From Terrabacter terrigena (GTDB lineage: Bacteria; Actinomycetota; Actinomycetes; Actinomycetales; Dermatophilaceae): a stretch of DNA of 64,000 nt. The stretch is from positions 558,001 to 622,000 of the forward strand of contig NZ_JBHTKH010000001.1 of NCBI RefSeq assembly GCF_042676085.1, read 5' to 3'. Shown here one piece after another: positions 55,559 through 63,983 of this stretch. Each line of letters starts with the position of its first letter. The stretch's first letter is position 1. The notes beneath the pieces were generated by a model. That model had not been told where the DNA came from. It worked only from the letters and a program-made list of their open reading frames with translations, and made no database searches. Both the position numbers and the translations under genes were made by a program.

Positions 55559-55596
55559 CCTCAGCTCGCGGGCCTCAGCTCGCGGGTCTCAGCTCG
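55559..55596. repeat. 14-bp tandem repeat at the end of the DUF4245 gene
   Basis: CTCAGCTCGCGGGC is followed by CTCAGCTCGCGGGT and a partial CTCAGCTCG. The last copy contains the stop codon of the DUF4245 gene, so the earlier copies look like duplicated gene-end sequence in the gap to xseB. Confidence 0.75.
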
Positions 55597-56269
55597 ATGG
55601 CGACGGGGCGGGGGTGACGCCCGGGGCCGGCGCCACGGGTGCGAGCGCCGCGACGAACGCCTTGAGCTCGTCCTCGGGAGCGGTGCCGCTCGCGACGAGC
55701 GTGAACCCCTTGGCCCCGCTGCCGCGCGCGACGTAGGCGAGCTGCCCGAGGTCCTGGGCGACGAACCGCTCGAACCCGCGACCTGACACCTGCGCGCTGC
55801 CCGACGGCGCACCGTCGTTGACCGACCGGCGCACCCAGCCGTCCGTCACGCCGACCGCCTCCTTGAGTGCGATGTCCTTGCCGCTCGGCGTCGTCCAGAC
55901 CGTCGTGAAGGTCGGCACTCCCTCGGTGCCGGGAGCGTACGTCGCGACGGTGGGCACCCAGCCCTCGCCGAGGCCCTTCGGCAGCAGGACGGGCCACGTC
56001 GTCAGGGCCGCGACCTGGCCGGCCTTGCCCGCCGCGTCGACGGCGGGCCGCTGCACCGACGTGATGCGCGGGACGATGGCCACGAGCGCGAGCACGAACA
56101 GGCCGATGACGACCATCGACCGCAGCATGTTCGGCAGGGTCCCCATCGAGTAGCGGCTCTTCACCGGCGCGGGCGTCGAGGCCGCCTCGGGGGCCGGGAC
56201 GCCGGGCTCCGGCGGTGTCGGAGGAGCCGCGGGCGTCGGTGGTGTCGACGGCGTCGACGGGGTGCTCAT
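55589..56269 (-). CDS. DUF4245 family membrane protein
   Basis: This 226-residue protein has a Pro-rich cytoplasmic N-terminus, one membrane helix at about residues 49-68 (MVVIGLFVLALVAIVPRI) and an external DUF4245 domain (LLPKGLGEGWVPTVATYAPG; WTTPSGKDIALKEAVG; GRGFERFVAQDLGQLAYVA). The family is actinobacterial and of unknown function. It is divergent from glpX, as in M. tuberculosis Rv1100/Rv1099c. The C-terminus ends in a disordered Pro/Ala tail. Confidence 0.85.
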   Translation of the reverse strand: MSTPSTPSTPPTPAAPPTPPEPGVPAPEAASTPAPVKSRYSMGTLPNMLRSMVVIGLFVLALVAIVPRITSVQRPAVDAAGKAGQVAALTTWPVLLPKGLGEGWVPTVATYAPGTEGVPTFTTVWTTPSGKDIALKEAVGVTDGWVRRSVNDGAPSGSAQVSGRGFERFVAQDLGQLAYVARGSGAKGFTLVASGTAPEDELKAFVAALAPVAPAPGVTPAPSPSS

Positions 56270-56321
56270 GCGTCAATGGTCCCCGACCTGCGGACGCCGT
56301 CCAAACCCGGGTGCGCCCACC

Positions 56322-56327
56322 GCTAGG
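56322..56327 (+). promoter_or_regulatory. candidate -10 of glpX
   Basis: TAGGCT lies about 38 nt before the glpX ATG, which is preceded by a GGAGG ribosome site. Unlike many neighbours, glpX appears to have a normal leader. Confidence 0.4.
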
Positions 56328-56364
56328 CTGGCGCCGACTCGTTCTGCGCCGACGGAGGACCTTG

Positions 56365-57357
56365 ATGAAGCACAGCCAGCCGGATCGCAACCTCGCTCTC
56401 GAGCTGGTTCGTGTCACCGAGGCAGCCGCCATGGCCGGCGGACGCTGGGTGGGGCGCGGGGAGAAGAACAAGGCCGACGGTGCCGCCGTCGAGGCCATGC
56501 GGGCCATGATCTCGACCGTCAGCATGCGCGGGGTCGTCGTCATCGGCGAGGGCGAGAAGGACAACGCCCCGATGCTCTTCAACGGCGAGCAGGTCGGCGA
56601 CGGCACCGGCCCCGAGGTCGATGTCGCCGTCGACCCCATCGACGGCACGACGCTCACGGCCAAGGGCATGAACAACGCGGTCGCCGTCATGGCAGTCGCC
56701 AACCGCGGCGCCATGTACGACCCGTCGGCGGTCTTCTACATGGACAAGCTCGCCACCGGACCCGAGGCGGCCGATGTCGTCGACATCCGCCTCCCCGTCT
56801 CCGAGAACATCCGGCGCGTGGCCAAGGCGAAGAACGAGACTCCGGCCGACGTCACGGTCGTCATGCTCGACCGCCCGCGCCACGAGGCCCTGGCCCAGGA
56901 GATCCGCGACACCGGCGCCCGCATCCGCTACATCGTCGACGGCGACGTCGCAGGTGCCGTCATGGCCGCCCGGCCCGGCACGGGTGTCGACCTGCTGCTC
57001 GGCATCGGCGGCACCCCGGAGGGCATCATCGCCGCGTGTGCCATCAAGTGCACCGGCGGCGTCATCCAGGGGCGGCTCTGGCCGAAGGACGACGACGAGC
57101 GGCAGAAGGCCCTCGACGCGGGCCACGACCTCGAGCGGGTTCTGGCCACCGACGACCTCGTCACCGGCGAGTGCTTCTTCGTGGCCACCGGCATCACCGA
57201 CGGTGAGCTGCTGCGCGGCGTGCGCTACGGCGCCAAGTCGGCGCGCACCAACTCCCTCGTCATGCGATCGCGCAGCGGCACGATCCGCACCATCGACAGC
57301 GAGCACCGCTTCGACCGTCCGGGCTGGTTCGGCAGCGCCGAGATGATCGAGGACTGA
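56365..57357 (+). CDS. glpX: class II fructose-1,6-bisphosphatase
   Basis: This 330-residue enzyme makes fructose 6-phosphate from fructose 1,6-bisphosphate in gluconeogenesis. Class II motifs are present: VVVIGEGEKDNAPML, AVDPIDGTTLTAKGMNNA with metal-binding acids, and GIGGTPEGIIAACAIKC. In mycobacteria GlpX is the main FBPase. It is followed after 8 nt by a PfkB kinase, so the two are co-transcribed. Confidence 0.95.
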   Translation: MKHSQPDRNLALELVRVTEAAAMAGGRWVGRGEKNKADGAAVEAMRAMISTVSMRGVVVIGEGEKDNAPMLFNGEQVGDGTGPEVDVAVDPIDGTTLTAKGMNNAVAVMAVANRGAMYDPSAVFYMDKLATGPEAADVVDIRLPVSENIRRVAKAKNETPADVTVVMLDRPRHEALAQEIRDTGARIRYIVDGDVAGAVMAARPGTGVDLLLGIGGTPEGIIAACAIKCTGGVIQGRLWPKDDDERQKALDAGHDLERVLATDDLVTGECFFVATGITDGELLRGVRYGAKSARTNSLVMRSRSGTIRTIDSEHRFDRPGWFGSAEMIED

Positions 57358-57365
57358 GCGGCGCC

Positions 57366-58301
57366 ATGACCCAGACCTCAAGCGTCCGCACCCTCGTCCT
57401 CGGCGAGGCCCTCGTCGACGCGGTCACGACACCGGGAGGCGGCACCGAGGAGCACGTCGGCGGCAGCCCCGCCAACGTCGCGTTCGGCCTCGCCGCCCTC
57501 GACCACGCCGTCGACCTCGCCACCTGGATCGCCACCGACGAGCGCGGGCGACGCATCGAGCAGGTATGCCGTGAGCGCGGGGTCGCGCTGACCGCCGGCT
57601 CGCAGGGCGCCCCCTTCACGTCGGTCGCGTACGCGACGCTCGACCCGACCGGCGCAGCCACCTACGTCTTCGACCTCGAGTGGCAGGTGGCATCGGTCCC
57701 CGGCCTCACGGCATACGGCCACGTGCACACCGGCAGCATCGGCGCCGTGCTCGAGCCCGGCGGCAGCCAGGTGCGCGAGATCCTCGCGGTCGCCCGCGGG
57801 CTCGGGGCCACCGTGTCCTACGACCCCAACGCGCGACCCGCCCTGATGGGCCTGCCCGACCAGGCCCGGCGCACCATCGAGGACTCCGTCCGGCTCTCCG
57901 ACCTGGTGAAGGTCAGCGACGAGGACATCGCCTGGCTGTGCCCGGGTGAGTCCGAGGACGACGTCCTGCGAGCCTGGGGCGAGCTCGGTCCCGCCGTCGT
58001 CGTCATGACCCGCGGGGGCGATGGAGCTGTCGTGCGGCTCACACGCACCGGCGAGCAGCAGGCCCTGCCGGCGCCACGTGTCGAGGTGGTCGACACCGTC
58101 GGTGCCGGCGACTCGTTCATGGCCGGCCTCGTCTCGGGACTCGTCGACGCCGGTCTGCTCGGGGGCCCCGACTCGCGGGCACGGCTGCAGGCGGCCCGGC
58201 TCGCCGACGTGCTGCCTGCCGTGGAGCGCGCGCTGGTGACCGGCGCGCTCACCGTGGGGCGTGCCGGCGCGCACGCTCCGACCCGTTCCGACCTGCACTG
58301 A
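57366..58301 (+). CDS. PfkB family carbohydrate kinase
   Basis: This 311-residue ribokinase-fold enzyme has the N-terminal GGSPANVAFGLAALD and the catalytic loop DTVGAGDSFMAGLVSGL, with Asp as base and the anion hole before it. The likely substrates are fructose, ribose, or similar sugars. Fructokinase is plausible because of the GGSPANVA motif. It is 8 nt after glpX, which pairs a sugar kinase with a sugar-bisphosphate phosphatase. Exact substrate cannot be read from the sequence. Confidence 0.88.
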   Translation: MTQTSSVRTLVLGEALVDAVTTPGGGTEEHVGGSPANVAFGLAALDHAVDLATWIATDERGRRIEQVCRERGVALTAGSQGAPFTSVAYATLDPTGAATYVFDLEWQVASVPGLTAYGHVHTGSIGAVLEPGGSQVREILAVARGLGATVSYDPNARPALMGLPDQARRTIEDSVRLSDLVKVSDEDIAWLCPGESEDDVLRAWGELGPAVVVMTRGGDGAVVRLTRTGEQQALPAPRVEVVDTVGAGDSFMAGLVSGLVDAGLLGGPDSRARLQAARLADVLPAVERALVTGALTVGRAGAHAPTRSDLH

Positions 58302-58330
58302 CGGGCCGGGACGAGCCTCCTGAAAGGAAC

Positions 58331-58349
58331 GTCCGAGGACAACTCGGAC
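58331..58349. promoter_or_regulatory. inverted repeat downstream of the PfkB gene
   Basis: GTCCGAG (58331-58337) and CTCGGAC (58343-58349) flank GACAA, 30 nt past the PfkB stop and upstream of the second VWA gene. It may be a weak terminator or an operator; there is no U-tract. TAGTTT at 58400-58405 is a candidate -10 for the VWA gene. Confidence 0.45.
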
Positions 58350-58463
58350 ATTCGACAAGATGCCTCGGGGTCGGGCACCATTCTGCGCGAGCCGCTGGGT
58401 AGTTTCGGCCGGTGGTTCACCCTGACGCCCCGGTGCCGGGGCGTCCTCATGTGAGGAAACCTC

Positions 58464-60191
58464 GTGTCCAACCCCACCCCTCCACAACGCCCGATGGGAC
58501 CGTACGAGAAGAGCCTCGTCGAGAGTCGAGCCAACCGTAAGGCCCTCGAGGCAAAGATCGCCGCAGCCCGGCGCCGCCGCGTCATCGCGGCCGTGCTGGG
58601 CGTCGTACTGCTCGCCGGCGCCGGCCTCGGCGGCTACGTCTGGTGGAAGGGCCGCGAGTCCACGCCCCTGGCCGCCCTCACCGCGGCGCCCGGCAAGAAC
58701 TGTCCCGACCGCACCCCTGTGTCGCTGTGGGTCTCGGAGGCCGCGCAGCCCGCCGTGCTCGCGCTGGCCAAGGAGTACCAGGCCGACCCGCAGTCCCCGT
58801 GCGTCGACTACGTCGTGCGCGGCAAGGCACCCATCGAGGCCATGATCGGCCTCGGACAGGGCCAGCCCGACCGCCCCGACGGCTGGATCCCCGACTCGCC
58901 GCGCTGGGTCGAGCGCGTCAACGAGACGGCCAAGCTCAACGCCAAGCCCGCCGGCGCCTTCGCCAAGAGCCCGCTCGTCATCGCGATGGACCCCAAGCAG
59001 GCCGGCACGCTCGACGGCCAGCCCAAGTGGCTCGACCTCGTCGCGTCCGACAGCCCGATCCGCATGAGCGACCCCCGGTCGACGACCGCGGGCATGCTGA
59101 CCCTCGCTTCCGCGCTGCCGAAGCTGTCGGCCGAGCAGGGGCGGGTCGTCATCCCCACACTGGCCAAGGGAGCCGCCCCCTCGATCGACGACCTCTTCGG
59201 CGTCTACAACGCCACTCCCGGGAAGGCTGCTGCGTTCCCGGTGTCGGAGGCCGACCTCATCGACCACAACCGCCTGTACCCGGACCACCGGATGGTCTCG
59301 GTGACCCCGAGCGAGGGCACGCCCGCCTTCGAGTTCTCCCTCGTCAACGTCGCCACCGACCCGGTGCGCGACCAGGCGGTCGAGCTGCTGCGCGCGTACC
59401 TCATGACGCCGAAGGCGGCGAAGATCTTCGCCGAGTACGGCATCCGCTCGACGGCCGTGCCCGTGACCATGCCCACGCCGCAGGGCAGCGTCGGCGAGGT
59501 GAAGATCGGCGACTCCCCCGACGCGGCCGCCGTGACCGCAGCCACCGACGTGTGGCAGTCGGCCACGACCGACTTCTCGATCCTCTCCGTGTTCGACGTC
59601 TCGGGGTCGATGAAGGACAAGGTCGGCGACACCACCCGCGTCGCCATCACGCAGGAGGCGGCCGGCATCGCCCTCGCCGCCCTGCCCAAGACGACGAAGC
59701 TCGGCCTCTGGGTGTTCTCCATCGGCATCGGCGGCGGGGGTGTCGACTACAAGGAGCTGGCCCCGATCGGTCGCCTCGACGACGACAGCCACCGGACGCA
59801 GGTGGCCACGGCCGCCGCGACGCTGTCCAAGAACGTCGGCGGTGGCACCGGCCTCTACGACACCATCTGGGCCGCCTACCAGAAGGCGAAGACGCAGTAC
59901 GACCCCGAGCGGGTCAACGCCGTCGTCATCCTCACCGACGGCCGCAACGAGGACCCGAACGGCATCTCGCTCGAACAGCTCAAGGCCAACCTGCGCGCCG
60001 CGAACGACCCGGACAAGCCGATCGCCATCACCACGATCGGCATCGGTCCCGACGTCGACCCGAACGCGCTGTCGCAGATCTCGAAGATGACCTTCTCCGA
60101 CTTCTACGCAGCCCCCTCACCCGCCGACATGACGACGGTCCTGGCCCGGGCCCTGTTCGACCACGAGTGCAAGAACGGCCGCTGCGTCTGA
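58464..60191 (+). CDS. membrane protein with substrate-binding-like and VWA domains (copy 2)
   Basis: This 575-residue paralogue of the 50.8-kb protein has a cytoplasmic tail ending GPYEKSLVESRANRKALEAK, one membrane helix (about 38-56), an external binding-protein-like domain (about 75-350; CPDRTPVSLWVSEAAQPAVL) and a VWA domain with MIDAS residues (LSVFDVSGSMKD) and GGGTGLYDTIWAAYQKAK. The C-terminus has a short Cys pair (HECKNGRC), absent from copy 1. Ligand and partners are unknown. A GAGGAAA site precedes the GTG. Confidence 0.85.
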   Translation: MSNPTPPQRPMGPYEKSLVESRANRKALEAKIAAARRRRVIAAVLGVVLLAGAGLGGYVWWKGRESTPLAALTAAPGKNCPDRTPVSLWVSEAAQPAVLALAKEYQADPQSPCVDYVVRGKAPIEAMIGLGQGQPDRPDGWIPDSPRWVERVNETAKLNAKPAGAFAKSPLVIAMDPKQAGTLDGQPKWLDLVASDSPIRMSDPRSTTAGMLTLASALPKLSAEQGRVVIPTLAKGAAPSIDDLFGVYNATPGKAAAFPVSEADLIDHNRLYPDHRMVSVTPSEGTPAFEFSLVNVATDPVRDQAVELLRAYLMTPKAAKIFAEYGIRSTAVPVTMPTPQGSVGEVKIGDSPDAAAVTAATDVWQSATTDFSILSVFDVSGSMKDKVGDTTRVAITQEAAGIALAALPKTTKLGLWVFSIGIGGGGVDYKELAPIGRLDDDSHRTQVATAAATLSKNVGGGTGLYDTIWAAYQKAKTQYDPERVNAVVILTDGRNEDPNGISLEQLKANLRAANDPDKPIAITTIGIGPDVDPNALSQISKMTFSDFYAAPSPADMTTVLARALFDHECKNGRCV

Positions 60192-60200
60192 CGTCACAAG

Positions 60201-60235
60201 AGCCCCGGCTCCCGGTTCGGCCGGCGGCCGGGGCT
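60201..60235 (+). terminator. terminator after the second VWA gene
   Basis: AGCCCCGGC (60201-60209) and GCCGGGGCT (60227-60235) form a 9-bp stem with a GC-rich loop, starting 10 nt past the stop codon. There is no U-tract. Confidence 0.65.
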
Positions 60236-60311
60236 CCCCCGTGCTCTGGACCTGCGCCGACGAGGTGGGTTGGATGAGTCGTGGCGTCGACCCGACGGGA
60301 GGAGCACGCAG

Positions 60312-61964
60312 ATGACCCAGCCGAGCACGCCGGCGACGGGGGCGGACTGGTGGCGGCAGGCTGTCGTCTACCAGATCTACCCGCGCAGCTTCGCCGACCA
60401 CAACGGTGACGGGATCGGTGACCTCGCCGGCGTCCGTTCCAGGATCCCCTACCTCGCGGACCTCGGCGTCGACGCCGTCTGGCTCAGTCCGTTCTACCCG
60501 TCCGCCCTCGCCGACGGAGGCTACGACGTCGACGACTACCGCGACGTCGACCCCGCGATCGGCACCCTGGACGAGTTCGACAGGCTCTCCGACGTCGTCC
60601 ACGAGCACGGGCTCCGGTTGATCATCGACATCGTCCCGAACCACACGTCCAACCGGCACGCGTGGTTCCGTGCCGCCCTCGCGTCCGGGCCGGGGTCGCC
60701 CGAGAGGGCGAGATACCACTTCGTCGATGGCGAGGGTCCCCACGGCTCCCGACCGCCGTCCGACTGGCAGGCGTCGTTCGGGGGCCCGGCGTGGAGCCAG
60801 GTCGCCGACGGCCAGTGGTACCTGCACCTGTTCACACCGCAGCAGCCGGACCTGAACTGGGACAACCCCGAGGTGAGGCAGGAGTTCCTCACCACACTCG
60901 GATTCTGGGCCGACCGGGGCGTGGACGGTTTCCGGATCGACGTGGCGCACATGCTGGCCAAGGACCTGAGCCGCCCCCTGCCGAGTCATCTGGAGGTCAC
61001 GGCCGACATCCCGATGGACGGCAGCCACCGGTTCTACGACCGCGACGAGGTCCACCAGATCTACGCATCGTGGCGCAAGCTCTTCGACACCCACGACCCT
61101 CCCAGGATGGCGGTCGCCGAGGCCTGGGTCCCGGCACAGCGGCGGCGCCGGTACGCCTCACCCGAAGGCCTCGGGCAGGCATTCAACTTCGACCTCCTCC
61201 AGGCTCCCTGGGAGGCCGGGACCTTCCGACGGGTGATCGAGCAGAACCTCGCCGAGGCCCGCGCGACCGCCAGCCCCCAGACCTGGGTGCTCTCCAACCA
61301 CGACGTGGTCCGGCACGCCACCCGGTACGGCCTCCCCGACGGGACCGATCTGGCCTCGTGGCTCATGAGCGACGGCGCCGACCCACGCGAGGACGTCGCC
61401 GCCGGTCTGCGCCGAGCCCGTGCCGCGACCCTGCTGACCCTGGCCCTGCCGGGCTCGGCCTACGTGTACCAGGGCGAGGAGCTCGGTCTGCGTGAGGTCG
61501 CCGCGCTCCCTCGTGACCGGCTCCAGGACCCGACGTGGGAGCGGACGGGTCACCAGGCCAAGGGACGTGACGGCTGCCGGGTCCCGATCCCGTGGACCGC
61601 CGACGGTCCGTCCTTCGAATTCGGGCCGGGCCCCGCGCACCTCCCGCAGCCCGAGTGGTTCGCCGACCACGCCGTCGCGGCACAGCAGGGCGACCCCTCC
61701 TCGACCCTGAGCCTCTACCGCGCGGCGCTGCGCGTTCGGCGACGGCTGCTCGCCGCGGAGCCCGGTGACGACCTGTCCTGGGTCGACGTGGACGGGCATG
61801 ACGGCCTGCACTTCAACCGGGGAAGCTGGTCGGTGGTGACGAACTTCGCGACCGCGCCGTTGGCGCCTCCTCCGGGAGAGGTGGTGCTCTCCTCGGCACC
61901 GTTGCTCGACGACGGCCGCCTCGGTCCGGACACCACGGCGTGGGTCGTCAGCGAGCGCACCTGA
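60312..61964 (+). CDS. GH13 alpha-glucosidase
   Basis: This 550-residue glycoside hydrolase has the four GH13 conserved regions: DIVPNHTSNRH (I), GFRIDVAHML with nucleophile Asp (II), AVAEAWVPA with acid/base Glu (III) and LSNHDVVRH with the stabilising Asp (IV). It resembles GH13 alpha-glucosidases that split maltose or sucrose isomers from the non-reducing end. No signal peptide, so it is cytoplasmic and would act on imported disaccharides. A GGAGGAG site lies before the ATG. It converges on two sugar-permease genes. Confidence 0.93.
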   Translation: MTQPSTPATGADWWRQAVVYQIYPRSFADHNGDGIGDLAGVRSRIPYLADLGVDAVWLSPFYPSALADGGYDVDDYRDVDPAIGTLDEFDRLSDVVHEHGLRLIIDIVPNHTSNRHAWFRAALASGPGSPERARYHFVDGEGPHGSRPPSDWQASFGGPAWSQVADGQWYLHLFTPQQPDLNWDNPEVRQEFLTTLGFWADRGVDGFRIDVAHMLAKDLSRPLPSHLEVTADIPMDGSHRFYDRDEVHQIYASWRKLFDTHDPPRMAVAEAWVPAQRRRRYASPEGLGQAFNFDLLQAPWEAGTFRRVIEQNLAEARATASPQTWVLSNHDVVRHATRYGLPDGTDLASWLMSDGADPREDVAAGLRRARAATLLTLALPGSAYVYQGEELGLREVAALPRDRLQDPTWERTGHQAKGRDGCRVPIPWTADGPSFEFGPGPAHLPQPEWFADHAVAAQQGDPSSTLSLYRAALRVRRRLLAAEPGDDLSWVDVDGHDGLHFNRGSWSVVTNFATAPLAPPPGEVVLSSAPLLDDGRLGPDTTAWVVSERT

Positions 61965-62011
61965 GGTGTCGGACGCACCCGCGGGTCGGGCGCGGACGAG
62001 GAGCGGCCGGC

Positions 62012-62053
62012 ACACTGCCGGCCCGGAGCTCGCGAGCTCCGGGCCGGCAGTGT
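62012..62053. terminator. perfect 42-bp palindrome between GH13 and permease genes
   Basis: The left arm (62012-62032, starting ACACTGCCGGCCCGG) is followed without a gap by its exact reverse complement (62033-62053). It lies between convergent genes and should act as a bidirectional terminator; the centre is GCTCGCGAGC. Confidence 0.8.
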
Positions 62054-62073
62054 CGGTGGACGCCTCGCCGAGG

Positions 62074-63003
62074 TCAGCCCTTGACGGCGCCCGAGGTCAT
62101 GCCGCGGATGAAGTACCGCTGCAGCGCGAGGAACACGATGATCGGCACGATGATCGTGACGTAGCCAGCCGCGGGTATGAGCTCTCGCCCTGCGCCCGTC
62201 TGTCCCTGGAGGCCCTGCAGGGCCACCGTGGCCACGGTGTTGTCGCCGCGTCCGAGGAAGATCAGGGCGACGAGCAGGTCGTTCCAGACCCAGAGGAACT
62301 GGAAGATCGCGAACGACGCGAGGGCCGGCGTCGACATCGGCATGATCAGACGCCAGAAGGTCGTGAAATGGCTGGCGCCGTCGATCTTCGCCGACTCGAT
62401 GACGGCCGTCGGCAGACCCGACATGTAGCTGCGGAGGATGTACACCGCGAGCGGCATGCCGAAGCCGACGTGCGCAAGCCACACCGCGATGAACGTGCCG
62501 TTGAGCCCGAGCCCGGAGTACAGCTTCACCAGCGGCACGAACGCCACCTGGTTGGGCACCACGAGCAGCGCCACGATGATGATGAAGACGACGTCGCGCC
62601 CCTTCCACTGCATGAAGGTGAACGCGTATGCCGCAAAGGCGGCGATCAGGATCGGGATGACCGTCGCGGGCAACGCCACGATCAGGCTGTTGACGAAGGC
62701 CTGCGCCATCGGGATGCCCGCGGTGTCGGACGTCAGCACGTTGCTGTAGTTCTGGATCGTCCACGACGACCCGAACGGGTTGAAGAACGCCGTCCACCAG
62801 CCCGAGGCGAACTGCTCGTCGCGCGGCCGGAACGAGTTGACGAGCATGCCGAGCGCGGGCACCATCCACGCGATGCAGAGGATGAGCAGTCCGATGCGCA
62901 CCGGCCAGGTGGCCGACCCCGTGCCGGTGCCCAGCTTGCTCTGCCTGAGGACCTGCGGCTCGTCGGCAGGGGTGCCGGTGCCGGGTTGGATCGTCGTGGT
63001 CAT
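62074..63003 (-). CDS. sugar ABC transporter permease (MalG/AglG family)
   Basis: This 309-residue permease has six helices and the EAA loop ESAKIDGASHFTTFWRLIMP typical of carbohydrate importers of the CUT1 family. VVPNQVAFVPLVKLYSGLGL and SFRPRDEQFASGWWTAFFNP match alpha-glucoside permeases (AglG-like). It is the last gene of its operon before the palindrome terminator and overlaps the upstream permease gene by 4 nt. Substrate is inferred as an alpha-glucoside from the neighbouring GH13 enzyme. Confidence 0.9.
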   Translation of the reverse strand: MTTTIQPGTGTPADEPQVLRQSKLGTGTGSATWPVRIGLLILCIAWMVPALGMLVNSFRPRDEQFASGWWTAFFNPFGSSWTIQNYSNVLTSDTAGIPMAQAFVNSLIVALPATVIPILIAAFAAYAFTFMQWKGRDVVFIIIVALLVVPNQVAFVPLVKLYSGLGLNGTFIAVWLAHVGFGMPLAVYILRSYMSGLPTAVIESAKIDGASHFTTFWRLIMPMSTPALASFAIFQFLWVWNDLLVALIFLGRGDNTVATVALQGLQGQTGAGRELIPAAGYVTIIVPIIVFLALQRYFIRGMTSGAVKG

Positions 63004-63983
63004 CGTGCTGCCTCCTCGGCCCTGAAGTGCCGGACCTGGTAGATGAGGATCGGGATGACGGCGATCAGCAGGATGACGACGATCGCGGCCGCATAGCCGT
63101 TGTTGCCCTGGGTGTAGAGCTCGTCGTAGAAGCGTCGTGCGATCACGTCGGTGTTGTAGGCGCCGTTGGTCGTCACGTAGACGACGTCGAACACCTTCAT
63201 GACCCCGATGAGGACCGTGATGAAGACGGTGATCACCGTCGGCCAGATCTGGGGGACGATGATGCTGAAGAAGATCCGCCGTTCACCTGCACCGTCGATG
63301 CGACCGGCCTCGACGGTGTCCTCGGGCACGCCCTTGATCGCCGCCGACAGCAGCACCATCGAGTAGCCGACCTGCGTCCAGATCAGGATGATCATGAGCA
63401 TCAGGCTGTTGAGGTGCAGGGTGTCGGTGCCGTACCAGAAGTTCGGTCCCTTGTTGAAGAGGCCGAGGAAGGCGTTGAGCAGACCCGTCTGGGGCGTGCC
63501 TTCGGGCTGGTAGTCGTAGATGGTCCGCCAGATGGTGGCGGCGCCGACCATGCTGATGGCCATCGGCAGGAAGATGAAGGTCTTCGCCGTCTTCTCGCCC
63601 TGTGGCCGGAGGCGGTCGGCGAGCACCGCCACACCGAGTCCGAGCACCACCGTCAGGGCCGGCACGATGATGATCCACAGGACGTTGTTGAAGAGCACCT
63701 GCAGGAACGTCTTGTCGGTCAGCACGTCGGTGTAGTTCTTGAAGCCGACGTAGGCCGTCGAGTCCTCGTTGGCGAAGCTGTACTGGATGGTGACGATGGC
63801 CGGGTAGATGAGGTAGACGGCGATCGCGAGGATCGCCGGGCCGGCGAACATCCAGGGCTTGACCCGGTCCTCCCACCGCCCCTTCAACGACTCCGCGAGC
63901 TTGTTGAGGATCCAGAAGATGATCACGGCGCCGCCGATACCGCCCAGGATCGCGATCACCGCGTTGGCAATCTTGATTGCCAT
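63000..63983 (-). CDS. sugar ABC transporter permease (MalF/AglF family)
   Basis: This 327-residue permease has an extra N-terminal helix (NAVIAILGGIGGAVIIFWIL) before the usual core, an EAA loop EAGRIDGAGERRIFFSIIVP and segments such as ATIWRTIYDYQPEGTPQTG typical of AglF-like proteins. An AGAGGAAGTGCC ribosome site precedes the ATG at 63983. The binding protein gene would be expected just upstream, beyond the window edge. The 3' end overlaps the MalG-type gene. Confidence 0.9.
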   Translation of the reverse strand: MAIKIANAVIAILGGIGGAVIIFWILNKLAESLKGRWEDRVKPWMFAGPAILAIAVYLIYPAIVTIQYSFANEDSTAYVGFKNYTDVLTDKTFLQVLFNNVLWIIIVPALTVVLGLGVAVLADRLRPQGEKTAKTFIFLPMAISMVGAATIWRTIYDYQPEGTPQTGLLNAFLGLFNKGPNFWYGTDTLHLNSLMLMIILIWTQVGYSMVLLSAAIKGVPEDTVEAGRIDGAGERRIFFSIIVPQIWPTVITVFITVLIGVMKVFDVVYVTTNGAYNTDVIARRFYDELYTQGNNGYAAAIVVILLIAVIPILIYQVRHFRAEEAAR

